DNA of 64,000 bases from Botryosphaeria dothidea (lineage: Eukaryota; Ascomycota; Dothideomycetes; Botryosphaeriales; Botryosphaeriaceae): the NCBI GenBank assembly GCA_011503125.2, contig WWBZ02000051.1, positions 744,001-808,000 of the forward strand, given 5' to 3'. Below, one piece after another: positions 1-10,115 of the stretch. Every line of letters begins with the position of its first letter. Position 1 is the first letter of the stretch. A program made the position numbers and the translations under genes. Below the pieces are notes generated by a model that saw nothing but the letters and a program-made list of their open reading frames with translations, ran no database searches and had not been told where the DNA came from.

Positions 1-3000
1 CGATATCCTTGGCTCTCGGGTAGCGGTCCAATAAAGTCGACTAAGATCTCTCTCTACTAACGGTTTAGTACTAGTAACGGCCGTAGTAGTCCTTATTTAC
101 GGTCTCTCTAGACTCTAGTCCTTCCGCAGACGTCACAGTTACGTACGAATCTACGTATATTAGATACGAAGTTCGGCTAGAAGAACTGTCTTGCGACAAG
201 GGCTATTATTCTAGTGCGTCTAGGATAAACTACTATTGTTAAATCGTGGAGTGTCTAGATTAGCTTGGTTCTTAAAGGCTCGTAGTTTAGTACCTAACGT
301 CTACTGCGGAACAGCAACTCTCCTTAATTATTTAAGGAGCAATTAGTAATTAAGAGCTTAACTAGTTCTTCTAAATCGTTTAGTAGCGTTCTTCTACCCT
401 CTCTTACTACTATTATAAGACGTCTATAGTCCGGATCCGCTGCTTTTGCCTCTTGCTAGAGCTGCCGTAAATGGTCTTCGATTAACGTTACTCCTTGTTC
501 GTATACTAGTTCGTCTATAGATCTGTCTAATGGTTCGTCTACTAGTTTATCTACTAGTTCATCTACTTATTCGTCTACTCCTTATTCGGTTATAGCTTAT
601 CGTCTTATTTGTACTAGTGTTGCTAAAACTCTCTAATAGTTAGCTTGAACCTTATCTAGGCTTAAGAGTCGTGCGATACGATATTAAAGCCTCTTATTAT
701 CTTAAGATACTAGTAAGTCTTAGTCTCTTCGTATAAGTGCGTTAGGCTAAGCCCTAAGCTTGCCTAGACGGTAAGTAATAGTAAAGTTAAATCGGCTTAG
801 AATTAGCTACTATCTTATTTGCCTCTTAGAGAGCCGTCGGACTATTATAAAGTATTCGAGATTCTTATAGTCCGTAATAATCTTAAATTCTTTTACGCTT
901 CGTAGCTCTATATCCTACTACTAAAGACACTTAATAATCGCAAGGAGCTCCTTATCGTAGATCTCGTAGTTGCACTCTACTAGCGAGTTCTTCTTTAAGA
1001 AGTAGGCAACTAGCCGGAGCACTCTATTGTTATCGTATTAGGATAAAATTCCTTCTATATAGTATCCTAAAGAGTTAGTCTCGAGGATTGTCTTTCGGTC
1101 CGGGTTAAATTAGGCAAGGATTAGTGCCGTGATAAAGGCCTTCTTTAGCTTTCGAAACGCTCTTTCTACTCCTTCTATCTAATAGAACGGAACGTCTTTC
1201 TTTGTAAGTGTATGTAACGGAGCCGTAGTCTTCGAGTATTTATTAATAAAGCGCCGGTAGAAGTTCGCAAAGCTAAGGAATCTAAGCACTCCTTTAACTA
1301 TAGTTAGTATTTCCTATTCCTAAATAGCTTTTACCTTAGCTAGGTCTATGCGGATACCTTTCCCAGCTTCGATAATAAATCTAAGATACTTTATTAACTA
1401 AACCTCGAATTCGCACTTATCGATATCAAGCTGTAGTCCCGCTACTTATAGCTTTTCGAGAATCTTAGTTACGTACTCTCGGTATTAGGTACGGGATCCC
1501 TCGGTAAAAATAAGCATATTATCGATATAAGCCGATACGAAGTCGTCTAGGAAGTCCTATAGGGTCTAGTTAATATATCGTTAAAAGGTGCTTAGTGTAT
1601 TAGCTAGTCCAAAGGGAGTAATAAGCCACTTAAATAGTCTAAAGCGGGTTCGAAAGGCTATAAGCCATTTATCTCCTAGTTTAACCCGAATCTTATTAAA
1701 TACTGCGATTACATCGAGTTTCGTAAACTATCTTACCTTACTAATCCGGTTAAGGGTCTCCTAGATAAGAGGTAGTAGATATCGATCCTTCCGTGTAAGT
1801 TAATTAAGGGCTCGGTAGTTATAATAGAATCGTAAGCCTCTACCTAGTTTCTTTATAAAGAGGACTAGCGCTGCGGCTAGAGAATTACTTACACGGATAA
1901 AGCCTTTATCGAGTAGCTCTATAAGCGTTTTCCGGAGTACTAGTAGTTCGTCTCTAGATATATTATATAAGGGTCCCTATGGGGCTACTAGTATCCTCCT
2001 ATTCTTATCTTTCTTAAGCTTAATCTAATAATCGATTCTAAGTCGGTGTGGAGGTAACTTATCGGCCTTACTTCTATCGAAGGTATCGAGAAACCGTTTA
2101 TCTAACTAGGCTAGTAGTTTCGTCCTTAGGTCCGTATACTTCTTCTTAGCAAGTGCTTTATTAATATTAGCTAGACTTGCTAAGAAAACCTGGTAACCGA
2201 GTCGTTTCTTCCTCGTAAGAAGGCGGAACCCAGCGGCTCCGACCCTTCTATAGTCGAGTTCTTTTCTCTCTCTTTAGCTTTATACTACTAGGCTAGAGTC
2301 CTTAAATCTAAGGATTTATTTTTCTACATCTAGTTCTGCTCTCTCTTTTACTAACTATAGTAAGCTAAGAATAACTTTATAGCCTTTAATCCTTAGAGCT
2401 ATATAGAAGTAAGCTCTTTTCGTTTAGTGTCCGCCGATATCGATCTCGGTAATTGCTACTTCGGTAATCTAGGAGTCGGTAATAGTATTAACTAACTAGA
2501 TTTGTCTTGGTCGGATAGGGATACGCTAGAGTTTATATCTTCGAGCGAATCGAGCATCGATAAAGCTATAGAATAAGCACCTAAAATCAATAAGGGTTTA
2601 AGTAGAGATCTCCTTATTAATAAGTACTAAAACTAAGAAAGGTGGTTTTTCTATATACTTATTCTCGAATTGCTTCCAATCTACTTAAAGCTTACTTTAC
2701 TCCTTTCGCTCCTAACGGCGAATTTTATTAGGAGCTACTCTTTTTCCGAATTCTTATTAACCTCTAATACTTTAGTGTCCTCCTCTAATTGCGGAGGAAC
2801 TTCCTACTCCGACTATCTAATACTAGTAGCTTAAGCTAGGCGACGGGCAGGCGCATAAGGGCATATATACTTCTAGTATCCTAAAGTACTATAACGCGTG
2901 TAAAGCCTATTCTAACGACGTCGGTTAATCTTATCTTAAGTTATCTATTTAGCTCTCCGGGTTAGTACGGCTTTAGCTAGGCCTATTGGTTTCTAGTCTA

Positions 3001-4180
3001 TTTAGTCGTTTTAAAGAGGCTTTAGATACGTAGTAGGTCTAGTAGTCGTTATTAATCGAGTAGATCTCTTATCGGTTTAAGGACTTAGGCTTCTCCTTCC
3101 TTAATACCCACTTCGTATAACTAACTTCTTAGCCTTATTAACAGCCTCTATATCGTTACTAGTTCTAGCTAGCAAGTTAGCAAATTCGTGGAACGTAAGA
3201 TCTTCTAAGCTCTTGCTAACTAGTCGGTCTTTTAGTTCCTAGCTAATTAAGTCCTAAAGAGAGTCTTTCTTTTGCTTATCGTCCCATGTAGTACTTTTAC
3301 CAGATTTAAGTATTAGGTGGCGGAACTTTATAAAGTATTCTCTAAAGGGGCCACCTTTTTAATATAGGGCTCGGAGCTCGCGACGTGCTTTTTCCTCGCG
3401 ATATAGGTCGCTAAATACGGCCCTTAGCTATTCGAATAGGTCCTAGGTTATAGCCGTCTGGCTTAAGGATCTCTACTATAGTTGTAAGTAGGTAAGCGCG
3501 GTTCCTCGTAGCTAGTTAAATAGCAACGCTGCTTGTGTCGTTTCTAGGTAGCTTACGTAATCGATTCGAAGTTTCTAATTTACTTAATTAATCCAGGCTT
3601 CTAGCTCCTTTCGTTCTCCTTTAAATTCTACTAGCTCGGGTAGAATTTTTCTTAGCCTTTAACTTGCCGTAAGCGCTTAAGTAACCGCTTTAGCAATTAC
3701 GGTTGGTGGGGTTTATACTTAAGCCGTCGGGGTAGACGTAGCTATTCCTACGCTAGGCTGCCTTATTATTAGTATAGTAGCCTAGCTATCTATTCGTGCC
3801 TGTAGCTAAGTAACTATTATAAATAGTTAGTTCGCCCATTGCGGTGGGTCCTCTTATTCGCGCTACGGGGCCTCTTACGGTTCGTCTATTAGTTAGTCGT
3901 CTATTCTAGGACGCGTCTTTAGGTGTCTTCTTAAGCGTCTCCTTAGGTATCTTCTTAGGTGCCCTCTCTAAGATCTCCCTTTTAGATCTTCTTTTAGGGA
4001 CTTCTTCGTGCCTTCTTAAACGCTACGCTGTCGTTTTATTAAAGGGCTTCCTTCGGGAACCTTCTTAAGTGCCTACACGGACACCTTCTTAAACGATTTC
4101 CTAGGTATAGTTAACTAGCAACGAGCCTAGCCACTATCCTATTCCTTAGGTAACTTAGGTAACTTAGATAAAGAGAAGCC

Positions 4181-4273
4181 GTGCTTATATAAGAGCTTTA
4201 GCGCACGGAGGAAAGGGGAATAAGGATATAGTGCTTACGTAGGAGCTATAGCGTATAGAGGAAAGAGGATAAG
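4181..4273. repeat. Two diverged direct repeats, 50-bp period, next to the LTR
   Basis: Units at about 4181-4223 and 4231-4273 share the pattern GTGCTTAnrTArGAGCTwTAGCG followed by GAGGAAAGrGGAwAAG. They lie just inside the 5' LTR, in the untranslated leader of the Gypsy element. Differences between the units are mostly C/T or G/A changes, as RIP would produce. Confidence 0.55.
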
Positions 4274-4283
4274 CTTAGTCTAA

Positions 4284-4533
4284 TGTAATGGCTTGTATCC
4301 GGTACACTCGCGGAAATACAGTGGCATTACTATCTACGAGAAGACTAAGCTAAAGAGAAAAGAAAGAAAGGTTTAAGTAAGATAGCGCTGCTTATATATC
4401 TCTCTAGAGTCCCTTTTACTAGTAGCGAGTTGCAGGGTTTTCTTATTAAGCTTCGTTAAGCTTTAGGGTCCTCTTAACCCAAGGTCTCGCCGTAGGATCC
4501 ATCCAAGGCACCCTTAGGGTTTAAACCGTAACA
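4284..4533 (-). repeat. 5' LTR of the Gypsy element (about 250 bp)
   Basis: On the minus strand the segment begins TGTTACGG and ends CCATTACA, the TGT...ACA ends expected of an LTR. It contains a TATA-like AGATATATAAGCAGC about 150 nt in, which would be the element's promoter. The flanking pentamers (TCTAA on the left, CCTTT on the right) do not match. That fits one LTR of a longer element rather than a solo LTR. The partner LTR is not in the window, so the limits rest on the terminal motifs alone. Confidence 0.6.
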
Positions 4534-4599
4534 CCTTTAAACCCTTTAGACCCTTTGCCTTAGGGTACTTACGTACCTAGTAGTTCGGATTACTATAGT

Positions 4600-5700
4600 A
4601 AGCGTAGAGATTATTAGCTCTTCGGTACGCTTTTCGAGTAGAGGCATCTAGTTCTATAGATTTACTTTAGAGGATCGAGGTTAGCGCGGGAGACGAGAAT
4701 CGAGGAGTAGCTAGTATAGAGAGAGGAGTCGAGGTAGGGGTACGAGTTACGGGTGTCTTTTTCTTAATTATTCGAGCATAGAGTTAGTTATCTAACGCAA
4801 TACAGGTTTTAGCGAACTTTTCGAATTCTAGTAGTATAGAACGTCTAATAAGAAGATCCTTAAGGTTCTCCTTAAGGCCAAGGCGGAAGTAGTAAATCTT
4901 TACTACGTTTTCCTTCTAACTAAGAGTCGTAATAAGCGAGAGAAACCGTAAGTAGTAAGCCGAGTAGAACTTGTCTTATTTAAGCGCGAGGAGGAATCGT
5001 TTAGCCGTTGCGTAAGTATTAGGATTATTAAATACGGCCTTAAGAGCTTAGTAGAAGACCTTATAATTATCGAAGTCTACGGAACCGTTCGAAGTAGAGA
5101 CGTAAGAGGCAAACTAAGTATAAGCCGCATCGCGAAGATATAACCTAGCGTAGGTAATCTTAGCTATATCCGTTATAAAAGTAGATAGGTCCGAGGCAAA
5201 TTTAAGTTGAAGTTGCGTAGCGAAGTTCTAGAATCGAGTGCGTTCTCCTTTAAAGGGTTCTAGATCCGATACCTTAGGGATACGGGGACGTAGAGTTTCT
5301 AAAGAAGATACCGTAGACGTAGTAGCCGGCGTATTAGTAGGGAGATTCGGGGCTAGTAGTTAGAGTCGGACGAAGGCTTTATCTTAGCTAAAACCGTAGT
5401 AGTAAAAGATATAAGCAACTTGGGCGTTCGTAGTATTCTTAGGAATAGCTAGTAAATCGATATCGGATCTTAGGCAAGATTATCTTCCTCTAGCGTATGC
5501 CTAGCTAAGGGTAACGCGTAGAGAAACCGGGATATCTTTAGGGAAGGTAGGACGAGCGTTAATAGGAGTAGGGACTTAATTAAGAACTTAGAAGAGCGTA
5601 TCCCAAGGATTAGGAGGTATAGTTCTATTAACTATTTTAGGGATTATAGTCTAGGGCTTCGGCGAGAGCTTTAGGCCTACTAAAGAGAGTCTAGTAAAAT
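4600..5700 (-). mobile_element. Remnant of a second Gypsy-like retroelement (gag only)
   Basis: Minus-strand translation gives a retrotransposon gag capsid pattern: NPNTYATAKRFLLAL near 4975-5030, the segment LGLKENLKDLL near 4857-4890, and LDN-stop-LYARI near 4770-4800. Stops again replace Gln or Trp codons. It is a different gag from that of the element on its left. The gag sequence stops near the outer edge of the LTR at 4533, so the simplest reading is that the first element inserted into this one. The continuation would then lie beyond the left edge of the window. No pol, LTR or target duplication was found for it. Confidence 0.6.
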
Positions 5701-5798
5701 ATAATAAACGGACCTTAGAGGGGGGGCGGAGAGACGAGGTAACGAAGCCGGTAAAGGTAGTAGGGGTAAAATAATGCCGAAGTATAAGGGTGTAGTTT

Positions 5799-5870
5799 AA
5801 AGGGCGAGGGTACGAGGTGCGAGAGACGAGGGGCGAGGGACGAGGGGCGAGGGACGAGGGACGAGAGAGG
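5799..5870. repeat. Purine-rich GACGAGGG-type minisatellite
   Basis: An imperfect array of GGGCGAGGGACGAG-like units, almost all purine on the plus strand. It lies between the gag remnant and the LINE. It may be the 5' leader of one of the elements; nothing in it looks coding. Confidence 0.6.
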
Positions 5871-7914
5871 CAAGCAAGGTCTAATTTAAGGCGTACTAAG
5901 TTATACGCGAGAAATACTTATTACTAGACTAAAGAACTAACTATAAAGTAGAGGGGCGAGCTTTATATATATAAAGAACGAACTAAAATACTAGCTTCCT
6001 AATTTATAAGTAGGTAAGTCTAGATCTAGATTTTAAATTAACGAAGGTAAATAAGTAAGGGGTCTATATAAGCCACGTTTATAATACTATTCTAGGTAGT
6101 TTAAAAGCTCTATTACCGTAGTCCTAAGGAAACTATAGAGGGATAACTATACTAAAGCTAAATTATTTAGGCCGATTACCCTACTTAATACGCTAAGAAA
6201 GCTACTTAAGAGAATTATAGTAGATAGAATCTTCTAGGCTACTAAAGTATACGGCCTACTTCCTAATATATAGATAGAAGCTAGGAGAAATAGGTCCGTA
6301 GTAGTAGCTCTCGACCTACTTATAGAATAGATCTATACTATCTAGATATAAGATCTAGGGCTAGTAGCTTTAGTCCTTAGCCTAGATATCTTAGGAGTAT
6401 ATAACTACGTATCTTATAGAAGGCTTCTCTATAATATAAGAATAGTAAGACTTCCGGAATAGGTAGAAAGATTTACTTAATCCTTTCTATAGGACCGTAC
6501 TACTTAGCTATCCTTCGGAGACTTTACTAGTCTACTAATCTAGACCTTAACCGGGATTCCCTAGGGATCCTTACTATCTCCGATCCTCTACCTATTCTTT
6601 ACCTCTAACCTACTTATATAGCTACGTAGGGGTAATACCTTCCCCCTTAGATTCGTCGATAATACTAATATTCTAATCTTTAGTAGATCTATAGAATAGA
6701 ACTATAGGATACTAGAGGGAGTATATTAAATTTACGAGTACTAGGCAGCTACCTACGGGTTAGCTTTCTCGCCCGATAAGTATTACCTTACTTATTTTAT
6801 AAGAAAACTAAGGAGATTTAATATAGTAGTAGAGATCCGTATCCCGGGATTTACTAGATACCTAGAGCCTATAATTAAGATTCTAGGAGTCTACGTAGAT
6901 AATAAGCTTAGATAGAGACCCTATATTAGGGAAACAGGAGCTAAGGTAATTAAATAGTATATATCTCTCTCTAGACTCGTAGTATCTACCTAGGGAGCTT
7001 TATTTACTAAAGCCCGCTATATCTATATGGCTGTAGTAAGACTAGTTATAACCTACGGCTGTAGGGTATAGCACGTCCTAGAGGGAATCCTAGAGTAGAG
7101 AAAAACAGCTACCTAGCTACTATAGAAGATTTAAAACTAGTGCCTACGCACTATCTTAGGGGTATATAAGTTAACTAGCATATAAACTTTAGAGTACGAG
7201 ACGGGGATTTCCCTACTCTTACTCTACCTGGACGAACTAGCGCTAGCCTAGACTATTAGATCTAGGGATAGCCTAGTGGCAATGGTGGTAGAGGATACTT
7301 GCTAGAGTATTAAAGAGATAGCCCGGGCCATACTAGGTACTAGAGGCATAGCCGGCCCAGCTAGAAGAACTCTGCTTAGAGAAAGAGCAATAGCCCTCCT
7401 TAACTACTGCTCCCCTACCTACTAGAGTCTCCCGGAGCGAACAAGACTACGTATAGTATATAGGAATAAGTAGAAGAATAGATGGATAAAGTTTACTAGC
7501 TAAGGAAGGTAAGATAAGCTAGTAGCCTAAAGCACACAGTGGAACCCAAAGATTCGATAAATTCATAGCGAACTGTCTAAGCCATAGAGTATACTCGCCA
7601 CTCTACTGCGTACTAAGCATATTGGACTAGAGGACTTCCTCTCTAGGCGCAAGGTGCCAGGATACCCTAGCCCTGCCTGTCCATGCGGCTAGCATAGACA
7701 AACCCCAAAGCATATCCTCCTCTTCTGCCCCCACTTCTAACAGGGCAGGGCACAGATGCTCCAAAGGGCAGGGACCACGGACTACGATTCCCTCCTCTTA
7801 ACGAAAAAGGGGATCAAAGTAGCAATAGACTGGTTCTTACACCTAGGGCTGCTCAAGCAATTTAGCCTGGCAAGGGAACTAATCCAGGAGGACAACCAGG
7901 AAGAGGAACCAGGA

Positions 7915-7956
7915 GGACCACCAGGACCACCAGGACCACCAGGACCACCAGGACCC
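7915..7956 (+). repeat. 9-bp minisatellite encoding collagen-like Gly-Pro-Pro repeats
   Basis: Four near-identical GGACCACCA units plus a variant encode (GPP)n near the C-terminus of the LINE protein. The reading frame then stops at 7972-7974. The tract is perfect, unlike the RIP-damaged RT region upstream. Confidence 0.75.
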
Positions 7957-8188
7957 GGACAACTACGAGGATAAGGACTGAAGGGATAGGTCTAGTAGGT
8001 GAATATAGGGCTGCCATAGCAGCCGCTACTGGTAAGAAGGAAAAACAAGAACTAGTATAGGATAGCATGCCTAGAGAGAGAGGAGGGGTTTTTGCCAGGC
8101 GAAAAGGTTTTCCCCCTCGTGTAAAATAACTATAGATAGCCAGCCCCGTATAGACCCGTAAGGGAGCTATATCGGGAAGAAATGAATT

Positions 8189-8204
8189 TATCTATCTATC
8201 TATC
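8189..8204 (+). repeat. (TATC)4 tail marking the LINE 3' end
   Basis: A simple tetranucleotide tail of the kind that ends many fungal LINEs in place of poly(A). The sequence changes directly afterwards to an open reading frame of normal composition, so I take 8204/8205 as the insertion junction. Confidence 0.65.
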
Positions 8205-9521
8205 GTTTGTAGCTTCGGAACTCCCAAAACCCTCCAACCCTTCCTTGATGTTGGATATGACCTGGACTCAGTCTGCGAGGGCTCTCACCCAGGTATACTA
8301 TCACCGTTGCAAATTGCGCTTGAAGCTCGGAATTTCCCCATTCTCGAAGCTTTAAAGGCACGCGGGTCTAATTTTTCCATTTACGACTTGTCGCATGCTC
8401 TTCGTTTGAGGGAAAAGGTCTATCCCTGTGCCATAAACTTCGAGGATTGCTGGAGATTGATTGGCTTGCTCCCCAATCTCCCGTCGGGAAGTAAAGATCG
8501 AGGTCTCTCCTTTTTCCACGATTTAGTCACAGAACCGGGGCACTGCACAAGCGCCTTCGAATCTGAGATTGCATGTCTTCTACAGAAGCTACTTAAAAGG
8601 GGAACGGGGTGCTTCTCTCACCCCCCATATGACCGGTCTCTTTTCCTGGGGCCTGAGCTATTTCTATCCACTACGGAACGTGCCTTTATCCCCATCAAAA
8701 GACTTCTGTGTCTAGGAGCGAGTCTAGAGTATTGTGGGCCATTTTTTCTAGCTCCCTCAGAGCAGCGAACCGCACTAGAGTGGGCCATCAATTTCGGCGA
8801 CGTTGACATTGTCCTGCAACTGGCCCTCGCCCGAAACAACTTCCAGCAGTACGAAAAGTCGATCCGCACAGCCCTACGACAAGCGCAATTCAACCTCAGC
8901 AGCTCCCATCCGCGGGACTCAATTCCTGCTTGGATTGTGACAGGTTGCAGATCCAGTGAACCCCTGGATGTCTATGGCGCCTGGGAAATGTCCTATCTTC
9001 CAGGCTTTTTTCTTTCCAGGCTTCGGCCTCCTGTTTCAAAGCTCGAGGATTCAGTCATTCGCAAAATCCTTGAACTATCACTCATCCAGGATCTAAACAG
9101 CCGGCATGAACTCCTCAGTAATTTGAGGAAACTCCAGGACGAATTATTCTGGCGCTTTCACGGCTGCGTGAGCTATGACGAATACCCACCATTCGTGAAT
9201 GAGCTCGCCAATCTACTTGCAATCCAAGAAAAAATTACCATCTCGCAAACAAAAGCTTTGGAGAAGAAGCCGTCCCGTCTTCGAGGCAGACTGATCCGGT
9301 GGAAATCTCGGATTTGGTATGATTACTGCCGCTTCCGTCAAAATACCTGGGCCGAATTGATGCTCACAACCGTCGATCTTGCCATTTGCCTGCGTGCTCT
9401 CTTCGAGCACAAGTTCTACGAGTTCCTCGCCTGGATGTGGATGCAACATGATACCCTCAGGCGGTCATGGCCTTTCATCTGGCTTTCACTAGCGGTGTTC
9501 CTCGTGTCCAAGTTTGTTTGA
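8205..9521 (+). CDS. 5'-truncated ankyrin-like gene remnant, cut by the LINE
   Basis: A single frame is open from the LINE tail to a stop at 9519-9521 (about 438 codons). It has no in-frame ATG until about residue 264 (MSYLPGFF). A TTG at 8307 is not a credible fungal start. The first residues after the junction (TLQPFLDVGYDLDS..., then LQIALEARNFPILEALKARG) have the spacing and helix pattern of ankyrin repeats. The rest has no recognised domain. It ends in a hydrophobic segment (PFIWLSLAVFLVSKF) that could be a membrane anchor. The upstream exon(s) and promoter are missing and the LINE sits directly against the frame. I infer a gene truncated by the insertion; it may be a pseudogene even though the remaining frame is intact. 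Confidence 0.6.
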   Translation, partial: VCSFGTPKTLQPFLDVGYDLDSVCEGSHPGILSPLQIALEARNFPILEALKARGSNFSIYDLSHALRLREKVYPCAINFEDCWRLIGLLPNLPSGSKDRGLSFFHDLVTEPGHCTSAFESEIACLLQKLLKRGTGCFSHPPYDRSLFLGPELFLSTTERAFIPIKRLLCLGASLEYCGPFFLAPSEQRTALEWAINFGDVDIVLQLALARNNFQQYEKSIRTALRQAQFNLSSSHPRDSIPAWIVTGCRSSEPLDVYGAWEMSYLPGFFLSRLRPPVSKLEDSVIRKILELSLIQDLNSRHELLSNLRKLQDELFWRFHGCVSYDEYPPFVNELANLLAIQEKITISQTKALEKKPSRLRGRLIRWKSRIWYDYCRFRQNTWAELMLTTVDLAICLRALFEHKFYEFLAWMWMQHDTLRRSWPFIWLSLAVFLVSKFV

Positions 9522-10115
9522 TTGGCGTTTCGGGGGGTAACATGTCGTATGTATGCGCAGCATTCCCGCCAAATAATGTGTAACGGTTTAGGCATCACTT
9601 GGGCATACGGTGGCAATTTAGGCACCTACCTACTACCCAACCTGCTCCGTGCTTAAAAACACTACCCAATATCTGCCCAATCACTACCTTAACTCTACCC
9701 AATTTGTACCCAACAGTCATGTATTTAAGCCACCATAGTTACTACCTTCAGATATCAGAGTCTTCTACATCTTCGTTTTCTCTCCCTAGGCACGCAAGGA
9801 TATGCTGCGTATTCAGCAAGTTCCCGAGGGAACTGCAACATAATGTTATTCACGTCCGTTGTTTGAGGCTTGGGGTTTGAAATGATTCCTAGGTAACATT
9901 TTTTATTCACAGCTGCCGAGCGCTCGTTAATGCCAATCTTTTTTTTTGGGGGTCTTTCCTTGAGAAGTTCTCATAGCCACATGGTGCTTTGAATGTGTTG
10001 TTTCGTTCTGTCCTCTCCAGTGGTCGGGTATATGATAAAGAAGCCGTTCATAGTCTAAGATAGCTCTTTTGCACCATCCGTACTGATGGTATTTGTTTCG
10101 CATCACTCGTCAAAA
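9522..10115. other. Intergenic, no gene seen
   Basis: Between the truncated ankyrin-like gene and the 3' end of RRP43. It contains a short T9/G5 run near 9939 and repeated TACCCAA-like words at 9640-9715. The only reading frames are short and show no recognisable protein. Confidence 0.6.

Larger units (their letters stand above)
1..4533 (-). mobile_element. Ty3/Gypsy LTR retrotransposon, RIP-degraded, cut by the left window edge
   Basis: Read on the minus strand, this is a Gypsy-type gag-pol in the usual order, broken by many stops. Gag-like sequence lies at about 3060-3720. Reverse transcriptase is at about 1380-2060; its active-site region reads AYIDNMLIFT where YxDDxLIFS is expected, and it is followed by the LPLI and FRTRF blocks expected of the family. 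RNase H starts near 1090 (LETNSLGYYIEG). The integrase zinc-binding domain is at about 70-280, with HD...H-like spacing and FVRNCDVCGR. The integrase core and 3' LTR lie outside the window. CA/TG dinucleotides are nearly absent and TA is abundant, so the copy is RIP-mutated and not coding. The 5' LTR at 4284-4533 closes the element on the right. Confidence 0.9.
5950..8204 (+). mobile_element. Non-LTR retrotransposon (LINE), RIP-degraded in its 5' part
   Basis: Plus-strand translation shows a LINE reverse transcriptase. FRPITLLNTLRKLLKRI is near 6155-6205. LSLDILGVYNYVS (the LDVSGAYDNVS block) is near 6375-6415. The segment GIP-stop-GSLLSPILYLFF lies near 6550-6605, and RFVDNTNILIFS (FVDDTNIL block) near 6650-6690. 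A C-terminal CPCG...H...C zinc-knuckle region follows at about 7675-7735. The reading frame continues as an intact stretch (7756-7974) ending in Gly-Pro-Pro repeats. The 3' end is a (TATC)4 tail at 8189-8204. In-frame stops sit where Gln or Trp is expected, as RIP produces. The 5' limit is uncertain, and no endonuclease domain was recognised. Confidence 0.85.

Noticed and set aside
4284..4533. Solo LTR interpretation
   Set aside because: The flanking pentamers do not match, and gag-pol sequence in the same orientation lies immediately to the left, so it is better read as the 5' LTR of that element.
7862..8068. Minus-strand frame (LVVLVVLVV-rich) over the LINE minisatellite
   Set aside because: The repetitive hydrophobic sequence is only the reverse complement of the Gly-Pro-Pro repeat; the LINE frame on the plus strand is the real one.
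8307..8309. TTG as start codon of the ankyrin-like gene
   Set aside because: Fungal nuclear genes start with ATG almost without exception, and the frame stays open upstream to the LINE junction with ankyrin-like residues.
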